Origin: Streptomyces sp. NBC_00271
GTDB taxonomy: Bacteria > Actinomycetota > Actinomycetes > Streptomycetales > Streptomycetaceae
Length of the DNA: 64,000 nucleotides
Direction of reading: 5' to 3'
NCBI RefSeq assembly: GCF_036178845.1
Contig: NZ_CP108070.1
Coordinates: 248,001 to 312,000, forward strand
Both the position numbers and the translations under genes were made by a program. Shown one piece after another: positions 1-7,218 of the stretch. Below the pieces are notes generated by a model. That model was given only the letters and a program-made list of their open reading frames with translations, did not search any database and was not told the origin of the DNA. Every line of letters begins with the position of its first letter. Position 1 is the stretch's first letter.

Positions 1-1183
1 CGCCCTCGGCACCAGCCGGGTCCAGACCTGCCCGGACGAGCATCACGCGGGCGGAGTTCTTGTCTCTGGGGGAGACGGCTCCGCATGCGGTGCAGGTGTA
101 GGTGCGCTCGGACAACGGCAGTGCGTGCTTGGTTCTCGCTCCGCACGATGCGCAGTCCATGGTGGTGTGCGCGGGATGCACGAGACGGATGTCCCGTCCG
201 TGCTTGCGGCCCATCTCGATCAGGGCCTTCTTCGTGGCGCCGATCGCGGCGTCCGCCGCCTTGCGCGCCATCGAGGACCTGGCGAGGAACTTCGACCTGA
301 AGTCCTCGACGGCGATGGCGTCGTGGTCGGTCACGACCTTCTTCGCCCACTTGCGGCCGGTGTCCTGCCGCTGCCGGGCGATCTTCGCGTAGGTCTTCGC
401 CCGCCACTTCTTCGCCTCGCGGTAGCCCTTCGAGGCGGCCTGCCCCTTCTTCGGCCGGCGGCGGGCCATCATCCGGTCGTAACGCGTCAGCCGGGCCTGC
501 GCCTTGCGGCCGTGCTGGGCGTGCGGCAGGTCGTGGGCGTTGGAGGTGGTGGTCGCGGTCTCCTTCACGCCCCAGTCCACGCCGAGCACCCGGCCGGTCT
601 CCGGCAGCGGCTGCACTTCGGCTCGGACGACGAACGATGCGTACCAGTGCCCGACGCTGTCTTGGTACACGCGCACCGAGGAGGGTTCGCCCGGCAGGCT
701 GCGCGACCACACCACCCTCAGCACGATCCCACCCGCCACATGCAGGCGGTCGTCCTTCAGCCGGAACCCGCGCCGGGTGTAGTTCAGCGTCGGCAACGCC
801 TCGCGCTTCTTCTTCCACCCCGGCATACCGGCCCGCTGCCGCTGAGGCAGGCGTTCCCGGATGTCCTTGTGCGCCTTCGCGCGGGACCTGCCGAAGTCCC
901 GGATCAGCTGCTGCTGAGGAACCGAGCTGCCCTCACGCAGCCACGACGTACGCTCCCGCGCCCCGGTCAGCATCTTGTCGAGCTGCGCCGGGCCACAGGT
1001 CCGCTTCTCTCCCGTGGTCCTGTTGTGCAGGTGGACCGCCTTGGACTTGGCGACGCACTCGTTCCAGATCCACCGGCACCGTGCCCACTCCGCCTCCAGC
1101 GCGGTACGGGCACTCGACGACACGCGAAGCCGGTAGGTGTACCGGGCGCGCCCGGCCCCGTCGGCTTCCCTTGGCGTCGTCAT
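1..1183 (-). CDS. tnpB: TnpB RNA-guided nuclease homologue (partial at window edge)
   Basis: The gene starts at ATG 1183 and has no stop before position 1, giving about 394 residues. The RuvC-like residues are visible: Asp in VLGVDWGVKE, Glu in AIAVEDFRSKF, and the last Asp in SPRDKNSAR. A C-terminal four-cysteine zinc ribbon (CASC ... CTAC) sits between the last two. TnpB proteins use a guide RNA made from the element's own right end to cleave DNA beside a short TAM. This protein is clearly diverged from the other TnpBs in the window, so it is a separate lineage. It is divergent from the small RHH gene at 1201, only 17 bp away, so the two may share a control region. Confidence 0.9.
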   Translation of the reverse strand, partial: MTTPREADGAGRARYTYRLRVSSSARTALEAEWARCRWIWNECVAKSKAVHLHNRTTGEKRTCGPAQLDKMLTGARERTSWLREGSSVPQQQLIRDFGRSRAKAHKDIRERLPQRQRAGMPGWKKKREALPTLNYTRRGFRLKDDRLHVAGGIVLRVVWSRSLPGEPSSVRVYQDSVGHWYASFVVRAEVQPLPETGRVLGVDWGVKETATTTSNAHDLPHAQHGRKAQARLTRYDRMMARRRPKKGQAASKGYREAKKWRAKTYAKIARQRQDTGRKWAKKVVTDHDAIAVEDFRSKFLARSSMARKAADAAIGATKKALIEMGRKHGRDIRLVHPAHTTMDCASCGARTKHALPLSERTYTCTACGAVSPRDKNSARVMLVRAGLDPAGAEG

Positions 1184-1200
1184 AATGCCACCGTAGCGTC

Positions 1201-1407
1201 ATGATTCGTTTCTCACTCCGGATCCCGGCAGACCTGCACGAACAGGTGACCGCCCGCGCCGCTGCGGACCGGCGGTCCCTCAACTCCGAGATCCTGCACC
1301 TCCTGGAGGCCGCCCTCACCGCTCCCCGGCCGGACGCCGGATCGCCCAGCGGCGATCCGGCTTCCCCTGCCCCGCTCCGCGGGAAACCGGATTCCTCCCC
1401 GGCCTGA
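1201..1407 (+). CDS. Arc/MetJ-type ribbon-helix-helix DNA-binding protein carried by element A
   Basis: A 68-residue protein. Residues 1-40 (RFSLRIPADLHEQVTARA, then RSLNSEILHLLEAAL) have the pattern of an Arc-like RHH fold: a short beta strand that reads DNA, then two helices. The C-terminal 25 residues are Pro/Ser/Gly-rich and are encoded by the transposon left-end repeats, so that tail is probably unstructured. It lies inside the transposon, divergent from tnpB, and is a natural candidate for an autoregulator of tnpB or the left end. RHH antitoxins share the fold, but no toxin gene is visible here. The fold call is good; the target is inferred. Confidence 0.7.
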   Translation: MIRFSLRIPADLHEQVTARAAADRRSLNSEILHLLEAALTAPRPDAGSPSGDPASPAPLRGKPDSSPA

Positions 1408-1538
1408 AGACCAGGGCATCCTCCGGAAATCCCGGTGACCTTCCCTCAGCACGACGGCAGGGAGGGAAGGACGACGATCAGGCCCCGGGCCGCCGGCGGC
1501 AGCGGGACGCCGGCCCGCCGCAGGCGCTTGCGGAGGTG

Positions 1539-1676
1539 TCATACGGCCTCTTCCGGGTCCTTGGGGGACGGCGGGGTGACGGGTCCGGGTGTGACCTGTG
1601 CGCTCGCCGCGCCCGCGGCGGCCAGGAAGAGTCCGGTGACCGCGGCGACGGCCGCGACCGTACGGGAGTGCCTCAT
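1539..1676 (-). CDS. small exported peptide, unknown function
   Basis: A 45-residue protein from ATG 1676, preceded by an AAAGG ribosome site. Residues 1-26 form a clear signal peptide: positive MRHSR, a hydrophobic core rich in Ala/Val/Leu, and an AGAASA cleavage region. The mature part is only about 20 residues and Pro-rich (VTPGPVTPPSPKDPEEAV). A longer upstream reading of the frame lacks bacterial coding features. I do not recognise a family. Confidence 0.5.
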   Translation of the reverse strand: MRHSRTVAAVAAVTGLFLAAAGAASAQVTPGPVTPPSPKDPEEAV

Positions 1677-1882
1677 GGGGTGCCTTTCGTCTGCGTGGGC
1701 CTTGCGTGGACGAACCTCGACGCCCCAGCCTGGCCCGGGGCGTCGCAGGGGTCCTCGAGACCTGCTCGAGAGGGGCTCGAACGATCTCCCGAATCGGGCG
1801 AAGCGTTCGTTCCGGAGTGCTTCAATGGCCCCCGGCAGAGCCTGAATTGACCAGCACTGACCGGCAGGGAGCGAGCACGGGG

Positions 1883-2344
1883 ATGCGGAAGTCGTACTAC
1901 GCGGCACACGTCTACATGATCCTGGGAGTGGTCTCCGGGCTGTATTACCGGGAGTTCACCAAAGCCAACGATTTCACCGGCGACACCCAGCTGGCGCTCA
2001 TGCACACCCATCTGCTCGCGCTGGGCATGATGGGTTTCCTCATCGTCCTCGCCCTGGACAAGCAGTTCGCCCTGTCCGGGACGAAACTGTTCACGTACTT
2101 CTTCTGGTTCTACAACGCGGGCATCGCGATCACCGTCGCCATGATGTTCGTCCACGGCACCGAGACCGTGCTCGGCGACCATGTCCCCGAGGCGGTACCG
2201 CTGACCGCGGGCCTCGGGCACATCCTGCTCACGGTGGGACTCATCCTGCTGTTCGTACTGCTCGGCAAGCGGCTGAACGAGTCCGCCGGGGCGGGCCCTG
2301 CCGAGCCGGAGCAGGAGAAGGAGACGGCCAAGAGCCCCGTCTGA
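1883..2344 (+). CDS. DUF2871-type four-helix membrane protein
   Basis: A 153-residue protein starting at ATG 1883 behind a GGGAG-like site. It shows four hydrophobic segments (around residues 7-22, 43-58, 70-90 and 107-127) and a charged Glu/Lys-rich C-tail. Conserved features include YYREFTK after the first segment and MHTHLLALGMMGFL with paired histidines in the second, the pattern of the DUF2871 family (related to heme/copper oxidase-like small membrane proteins). No function is established. It is convergent with the TetR gene at 2526 and separated from it by a strong terminator. It may be a cluster-edge housekeeping gene. Confidence 0.7.
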   Translation: MRKSYYAAHVYMILGVVSGLYYREFTKANDFTGDTQLALMHTHLLALGMMGFLIVLALDKQFALSGTKLFTYFFWFYNAGIAITVAMMFVHGTETVLGDHVPEAVPLTAGLGHILLTVGLILLFVLLGKRLNESAGAGPAEPEQEKETAKSPV

Positions 2345-2474
2345 GAGCCCGGCCTGAGAGCCTCGTCCGAGGGTTCCGTCCGAGGGCCCATCCGACAGCC
2401 AGGCCCGAGAGTTCCGAGAGCCCATATGACAGCCCGGTCCGGGTCCGGGAGTCCGGTCCGAAACCGGCTGCGGC

Positions 2475-2516
2475 CCCAGCCCGTCCGGCCCGTCCCGACG
2501 GGCCGGACGGGCTGGG
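2475..2516. terminator. bidirectional hairpin terminator
   Basis: A 19-bp perfect inverted repeat (arms 2475-2493 and 2498-2516, 4-nt loop) lies between two convergent genes. The upstream 2345-2460 stretch is a degenerate run of GAGAGCCC/GTCCGAG units. Confidence 0.8.
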
Positions 2517-2525
2517 CCCTCCGGG

Positions 2526-3131
2526 TCAGACGGGCTGGGCCGCCGTGCCCAGCAGCGCGTCGGTCAGGGCGGCCAGCCGCTGCCGCGCCGGATCCGGGCG
2601 CAGGCGGCCCGCCCGGGTGAGGGCGGCCTGGCCGTGCCAGGCGCTCCACAGGACCTCCGCGAGCAGCCCGCTGTCGCGGCCGGCCGCGACGGGCTCGACG
2701 GCCTGCTGGATCTCGGCGAGGACCTCCGCGAGCGGCGCCGGCGTGCCGGCCGCCCCGGTGGTGTCCTCGCCGGTGTCCTCGCCCGGGTCGAGGGTGAGCA
2801 TGGCCTCGTAGAGGACCGGTCCGCGCTCGGCGAAGTCGGCGTAGGCGCGGGCGACCGCGCCCAGTGCCTCCTGCGGGTCACCGGCTTCCTCGCGGGCGGT
2901 GCGCAGTGCGGCGGCGAGTTCGGCGAAGCCTTCCAGGGCGACCGCGTGGACGATGGCGTCCTTGTTCTTGAAGTGCTGGTAGAGCACCGGCTGGCTGTAT
3001 TCGATGCGGTCCGCCAGGCGCCGCGTGGTGACGTAGTCCCAGCCTTCGGACTCGGCCATCTCGCGGGCTGTGGTGAGGATCAGCCGGTGGCGCTGGGCCT
3101 GCTCGCGAAGGCGTCGCTCTCGGGGCGTCAT
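2526..3131 (-). CDS. TetR-family repressor (WHG-domain type)
   Basis: A 201-residue protein from ATG 3131. The N-terminal helix-turn-helix is typical: residues about 10-60, ending TRRLADRIEYSQPVLYQHFKNKDAIVHAV. The C-terminal ligand domain resembles the TetR_C_33/WHG type, with WSAWHGQAALTRAGRL near the end. It is divergent from the condensation protein at 3305. Between them, 34 bp upstream of its own start, lies a tetO-like palindrome (3166-3180) that recurs at three other promoters of the cluster. This makes it the best candidate for the cluster's pathway repressor, presumably released by a product or intermediate. The regulatory link is inferred from site sharing only. Confidence 0.85.
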   Translation of the reverse strand: MTPRERRLREQAQRHRLILTTAREMAESEGWDYVTTRRLADRIEYSQPVLYQHFKNKDAIVHAVALEGFAELAAALRTAREEAGDPQEALGAVARAYADFAERGPVLYEAMLTLDPGEDTGEDTTGAAGTPAPLAEVLAEIQQAVEPVAAGRDSGLLAEVLWSAWHGQAALTRAGRLRPDPARQRLAALTDALLGTAAQPV

Positions 3132-3165
3132 GGACTGAACTTTAGCACTTTCGGCGAAAATCCAG

Positions 3166-3180
3166 CTGTCAGTGATAGAG
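3166..3180. promoter_or_regulatory. tetO-like operator, site 1
   Basis: CTGTCAGTGATAGAG is an imperfect palindrome that differs at one position from the core of the classical tetO. It lies between the divergent TetR gene and the condensation-protein gene. Related 15-mers occur at 6675, 29619 and 60737. Confidence 0.65.
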
Positions 3181-3304
3181 TCCCTGCCTTTGAAATCGGT
3201 TGCTGTCGTACGGGAACGGCGGCTCGGTGCGGGGCGGGTTCGAGCGGTCTTCGAGGCACGGGCGCCAGCATCGGGGCACGACTGCCCACAGAGAGGGCCA
3301 CCCC

Positions 3305-4924
3305 ATGCTGAGCCCGACTCCCCTGGAGGAGCTGCTCGACCTGGCCGCGGACGTCATCGGCCGCGACCGGCGCACCCTGCCGGCCGGGGCCGCGGGTTCT
3401 CCCTTCATCACGCTGGGCGGCGGCCTCGCGCAGGCCGTGCGGCTGCAGGCGCGTGCCGGCCGGCAGCTGGGCCTGGCCGTGGACCTGGCGCAGCTGCTGG
3501 GTCCCGCCCCGCTGGCGGACGTACTGGCGCGGGCCGTGCCCGTCCCGGCCGCGGTGCCCGGACCGCCCTCAGGCGCGGGCGCGGTGCGGGCGTTGCTGCC
3601 CGGGCAGCGGGCGGCGCTGGCCGCCGAGCGGGCGGCGGGGGCCGGTGCGGTGTGCCGGGTACTCAGTGCCGAGCTGGCCGGGCCGCTCGACGCGGGCGCG
3701 CTGCGCCGTGTGCTCGCCGCTCTCGGTGCGCGGCACGAGGGCCTGCGGACCGTGTTCGCGGATGCGCCGCACGGCCCGGTGCGGCGGGTTCTCGCCGCCT
3801 GCACCCCGCCGCTGGTCACTCTGGAGGCGGCGGGAGCGGGCGGGGGCGGGGACCCGGTGGCGGCGGTGCACGAGTATCTGGCCGCGCGGGCACGGCAGTT
3901 GGTCGGCCGGCCGGGCCGGCCGCCGCTCGTCTTCGCCCTGAGCCGTCTGGCCGGGGGTGCGCATCTGCTGTCGTTCGTGTACCACGACGCGGTGGCCGAC
4001 AGCTGGTCGGCGGCGCTGCTGTGGCAGGAACTGCTCGCCGACTACGACCGTGCCGTGCACCGGCGCCCGCTGGTGCGGGGGTTGCGTCCCGGGCCGGATA
4101 CGGCGGGGCGCGCCACGGTGGCCGCCCGGCCGGGCGGGCTGCGGGCGGCGGCCGAGCGGGCCGAGCGGCTGCGCGGCTTTCCCGCCGCCGTGGACCTGGC
4201 GGAGGGTGCGCCGCGGCCCGCCGTGTTCGATGTCCGCGGCGAGCGGCTGCACGTCGGCCTCGACGTGCGGCTGCGGGACGCGGCCGATGCGACGGCCCGG
4301 CGGGCCGGGGTGCCGCACGGCACGGTGCTGCTGGCGGCGTGGGCGCTGGCCGTGGGCCGGCGTGCGGGCCTGGAGCGGCTGCTGGTGGGCTGCGAGGTGC
4401 CGCGCCGTGCCACGGCGGCGCTGCTGGGCACCCTCGCGCCGTGCTCGGCGACGGTGCCGGTGGGCTGTGAACTGGAGGGCGGCGTCGACTACTTCCTGCG
4501 CGGGGTCGCCTGCGCGTTCAGCGAGGCCCTCGGCTGCGCGGACCTCGACAGCGCCGAGCTGGCGCGCGAGCTCGGGGTGCGCCCGGACCGTTCCCGGCCC
4601 GTCCTGACACCGGTGACGTTCGCGGCCCGCGACGAGCTGCTGCCCGCCCGCGCGTGGGCGGGCGACTTGAGCGCGCGTTTCCACCACGGGCACGCGGGCG
4701 CCGTCACCGCAGACGCCGCCCTGACCGTGCTGCGCTGGCGCGAAGACCCGCTGCTGCGCCTGGAGTTCGCCCCCGCGGTGCTCTCCCGCACGCGGGCCGT
4801 GCGGCTGGCCGGCGAGCTGCGCACCACGCTGGCCGCGCTGACGGCGGCGTCCCCGCACACCCCGGTCGAGGACCTGCTGCCCGCCCCGGCCGGCGCGCGC
4901 GGCCTTGCCCTGCCGCTGCCCTAG
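3305..4924 (+). CDS. carrier-like plus NRPS condensation-domain protein
   Basis: A 539-residue protein. ATG 3305 follows a GAGAGGG site; an in-frame upstream extension is unlikely. Residues 1-75 resemble a carrier domain, but the phosphopantetheine motif reads LGGGLAQA, with Leu where Ser is expected, so it is probably not loaded. Residues about 85-520 are a condensation domain. The HHxxxDG motif is YHDAVADSWS: the second His and the Asp are kept, and the first His is Tyr. Such stand-alone C domains form amide or ester bonds between a carrier-bound acyl chain and an amine or alcohol. In a polyketide cluster without NRPS modules it may release or acylate the product. The substrate is not visible. 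It is divergent from TetR. Confidence 0.8.
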   Translation: MLSPTPLEELLDLAADVIGRDRRTLPAGAAGSPFITLGGGLAQAVRLQARAGRQLGLAVDLAQLLGPAPLADVLARAVPVPAAVPGPPSGAGAVRALLPGQRAALAAERAAGAGAVCRVLSAELAGPLDAGALRRVLAALGARHEGLRTVFADAPHGPVRRVLAACTPPLVTLEAAGAGGGGDPVAAVHEYLAARARQLVGRPGRPPLVFALSRLAGGAHLLSFVYHDAVADSWSAALLWQELLADYDRAVHRRPLVRGLRPGPDTAGRATVAARPGGLRAAAERAERLRGFPAAVDLAEGAPRPAVFDVRGERLHVGLDVRLRDAADATARRAGVPHGTVLLAAWALAVGRRAGLERLLVGCEVPRRATAALLGTLAPCSATVPVGCELEGGVDYFLRGVACAFSEALGCADLDSAELARELGVRPDRSRPVLTPVTFAARDELLPARAWAGDLSARFHHGHAGAVTADAALTVLRWREDPLLRLEFAPAVLSRTRAVRLAGELRTTLAALTAASPHTPVEDLLPAPAGARGLALPLP

Positions 4925-4933
4925 CCCCCCGTA

Positions 4934-4963
4934 CCCGCCGCCGTCGTGCCGTACGGCGGCGGG
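4934..4963 (+). terminator. hairpin terminator after the condensation gene
   Basis: Perfect 11-bp arms (4934-4944 and 4953-4963) lie 10 bp after the stop codon. Confidence 0.7.
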
Positions 4964-5457
4964 GGCGTCCGGTGCGCGCGTGCCGGGGGAATGCACGCGC
5001 GCACCGGAGCCGGTGCCCGGGCGGCCGGCGGGCCGGCGCCCGGGGGGCGGGGTGCGTATCCCTCCGGGGGTTGGGCGGGATACGCATCCGAGGCGGACTC
5101 GGCCGGGCGGACCAGGGTCCCGGGGCGGGGATGGCTCCCGGGAGCGGGAGCCGTCCCTCCCGGTGTGCGGGAGTCGGTCCTGCGGCGGAGCGGGAGTCAC
5201 TCCTTTTACGGACGGGACACCCCCGGGGGGTGTCGGTGGGCGCCCCGGAGGCGGGGCCAGGAGCCCCGGGCACCTTGCCCCTCCCACTCCCGGGAGCCCG
5301 GTCTGCAGGCCCCGGCCGGGGGCGAGTCCCGCCCTGGGGACGGGAACCAGGCACCCAACCGGGCCGGGGATCCGGCACCCGGGACCGGGGCCGGACGCCC
5401 GCAGGCCGGAGCCAGGCACACCGGGCCGGGGATCGGCGCCCGGGGCCGTGGCCGGTG
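4964..5457. other. gene-free GC-rich spacer
   Basis: About 490 bp of CCGGGG/CCCGGG low-complexity sequence lie between convergent genes. Many frames stay open only because of base composition. I see no coding signature, no RNA gene and no mobile-element end. Confidence 0.6.
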
Positions 5458-6642
5458 TCAGGGTGTGAACTGTGGGAGGCGGGTGGCGGTTTCGGTGGGA
5501 GCGGGCATGGAGGCGATCTCGGTGGCGACCTTGCGGGCCGCGTCGCGGTAGGTCTCGTCGCCCAGGATGCGGCGGGCCTGTGCGGTGACCGCGCCGGCCG
5601 TCAGGTCGGCGGCGTGGACCAGCTCGCCCGCGCCCGCGTCGCGTACGGCGGCGGCGTTGGCGGGTCCGTCGGCGCCCTGCGGGAGGATCAGCTGGGGCAG
5701 TCCGGCCGCGAGTGCAGCCAGGGTGGTGCCGGCGCCGCCGTGCTGGACGACCAGTGCCGCCCGCTTCAGTGCCTCGGGCTGGGCCACCCACGCGGCCGCC
5801 ACCACCCGCTCGGGCAGTTCGCCCAGGTCGGCGACGTCCACCACCGGGCCGGTGGCCACCAGGACCGGCATCTCGAGCGGCAGCAGCCCCTCGATGACCG
5901 TGCGCAGGACGTCCACCGAGCCCAGTGCGGTGCCCAGGGTCAGGTAGACGAAGGGGCCGTCCGCGTCCCGGATGGCCGCGGGCAGTTCGCCCGGCTCGCC
6001 GTAGGCGACGGGGCGCTGCTCGATACGGGGCAGCGGGGCGGCCAGGAAGCCGCGGTCCTGCAGGGAGGGCGGGCAGATGTCGATGTAGGTGCGGGCCAGG
6101 GCCAGCAGCTGGCCGCCGGGCACGTGCACGCCCAGGTCGGCGGCGGTGGCCAGCAGTTCCTCCTGGATGCGGGCCTCCTCGGGGCCCATCGCCATCACGC
6201 CCACGCCGTGCGCGACGGCGGGCACGCCCGCCAGGTGCGCGGCGAAGGCGGCGCCGGGGTTGAGCGCCTCGTAGACGACGAGGTCGAAGCTCCCGCCGGC
6301 CAGGACGGGGGCGAGGTCGGCGGCCACCCAGCGGGGCAGCACCGAGCCGAACACCTTCACATGCAGGTCGGCCAGTACCTCGGGCGGCACGTCCTGGGCG
6401 CCCAGGTCGCCGTCGCCCTCGCCGTGTTCGAGGCCGGCACTGGTGCGTACTGCTTCCATGAACGCCTCGGGAACCGAGCGGCCCGCCGCCACCGGCTCAA
6501 GGCCGGCCGCCCGCAGGGCCGGGTGCAGCTGCTCGCCGGTGGCGAAAGCGACCTCGTGGCCCGCGGCGCGCGCGGCCTTCGCCAAGGGAAGCAGGGGATA
6601 CACGTGCCCGAAGTTGCCCGCGCTGGCAAAGAGGATTCTCAT
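5458..6642 (-). CDS. GT1-family glycosyltransferase (macrolide/aromatic polyketide type)
   Basis: A 394-residue protein from ATG 6642, which opens MRILFASAGNFGHVYPLLPLA as in EryCIII/DesVII-type enzymes. The C-terminal nucleotide-sugar domain has VQHGGAGTTLAALAAGLPQL and PQGADGPANA, the usual donor-binding motif. It should transfer an NDP-deoxysugar, made by the genes at 7.2-18.1 kb, onto the polyketide. No adjacent P450-like activator protein (DesVIII type) is seen, so it is probably not of the partner-dependent class. It is transcribed alone on the minus strand from a promoter that contains the tetO-like site at 6675-6689. Confidence 0.9.
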   Translation of the reverse strand: MRILFASAGNFGHVYPLLPLAKAARAAGHEVAFATGEQLHPALRAAGLEPVAAGRSVPEAFMEAVRTSAGLEHGEGDGDLGAQDVPPEVLADLHVKVFGSVLPRWVAADLAPVLAGGSFDLVVYEALNPGAAFAAHLAGVPAVAHGVGVMAMGPEEARIQEELLATAADLGVHVPGGQLLALARTYIDICPPSLQDRGFLAAPLPRIEQRPVAYGEPGELPAAIRDADGPFVYLTLGTALGSVDVLRTVIEGLLPLEMPVLVATGPVVDVADLGELPERVVAAAWVAQPEALKRAALVVQHGGAGTTLAALAAGLPQLILPQGADGPANAAAVRDAGAGELVHAADLTAGAVTAQARRILGDETYRDAARKVATEIASMPAPTETATRLPQFTP

Positions 6643-6674
6643 ACCGCTCCACGGTAGGGACGCCCCCACCCTTT

Positions 6675-6689
6675 GTCTAGCAGTGACAG
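6675..6689 (-). promoter_or_regulatory. tetO-like operator, site 2 (glycosyltransferase promoter)
   Basis: On the minus strand this reads CTGTCACTGCTAGAC, identical over 15 bp to the site at 29619-29633. Its 3' half (TAGACA) sits 32 bp before the GT start, where a -10 element would be. Confidence 0.6.
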
Positions 6690-6885
6690 GAGACATAGCA
6701 CCGGCAGGCACGGGGGTTCGAGCGGGCGTACGGGGCGTTTCGAGGCGCTCTCCAGTCACGGCCGATCGCCCTGGCGGATCGTCGTGGCGGCGGGCCGAAC
6801 CCGCCGTGCGGCCCGCGGTGCGTGCCGTCGCGGCGGACGGCGCCTGGCCCCGGGCGCGCAGCACACGGCGAAGGAGTCACGACTG

Positions 6886-7218
6886 TTGACATCTCCCCCA
6901 GCTGAAGCAGGGGGATTCTTCCCTCGCGGGTTGAGCTTTCTGCTTCTCAGACAGCAGCTGCCCCCCAATCAACGGCGGGGGACGCTGGTACGCCCAGCAG
7001 TCTTACGCCAGCTCCACAGACCTGACATCCCGCCAGCCCGGCGGTAGGCCCGGCCGGCTTGGCTGTCACCGGCCGGGCGCGGCAACGCCACTGCATCCGC
7101 GGGCAGTTGCCGGTGAACGACGATCCGCCCTGACGGCGAATCGTCTTCCCCTGCCCTGCTCCGCAGGAGTCCGTTTCCTCCCCAGCCCGAAGGCTGGGGT
7201 ATCCACGGAGGAATCCAG
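6886..7218 (-). mobile_element. tnpB-less deletion derivative of an IS200/IS605 element (element B)
   Basis: A 333-bp element. Its left part (6886-7000) is the reverse complement of a tnpB 3' end plus right end. It shares GGAGCTGGCGTAAGAC, GAAGCAGAAA and the CTTCAG-loop hairpin with the intact copy at 37.3-38.7 kb. Its right part is the standard left end with the GGCGAATCGTC and CCCAGCCCGAAGGCTGGGG repeats. It ends TCAA on the minus strand. The tnpB body is absent. It touches the start codon of the next gene and carries GGAGG 7 nt before it. Confidence 0.75.

Larger units (their letters stand above)
1..1434 (-). mobile_element. TnpB-type transposon (element A), left-end part only
   Basis: This is the portion of an IS200/IS605-type element (no tnpA seen) between the window edge and 1434. 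It holds tnpB on the minus strand, a divergent ribbon-helix-helix gene, and a left end at about 1320-1434 with hairpin-forming GC repeats. The terminal layout (a hairpin with a cctgaag loop, then GGCATCCTCCGGAAATCCCG directly against GTGACC at 1435) matches the left ends at 7218, 13004 and 49096. The right end and the guide-bearing 3' region lie outside the window. The boundary at 1434 is inferred by analogy. Confidence 0.6.

Noticed and set aside
1435..1845. GTG-started frame directly at the element A edge
   Set aside because: Arg/Ala-rich translation that overlaps the exported-peptide gene on the other strand; may mark a lost gene but cannot be supported.
4925..5457. several open frames in the GC-rich spacer
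   Set aside because: Low-complexity Pro/Gly/Arg translation, no ribosome site, no family resemblance.
3569..5791. 740-codon open frame opposite the condensation gene
   Set aside because: It is produced by GC-rich codon bias on the opposite strand; residues are almost all Arg/Gly/Pro/Ala with no domain.
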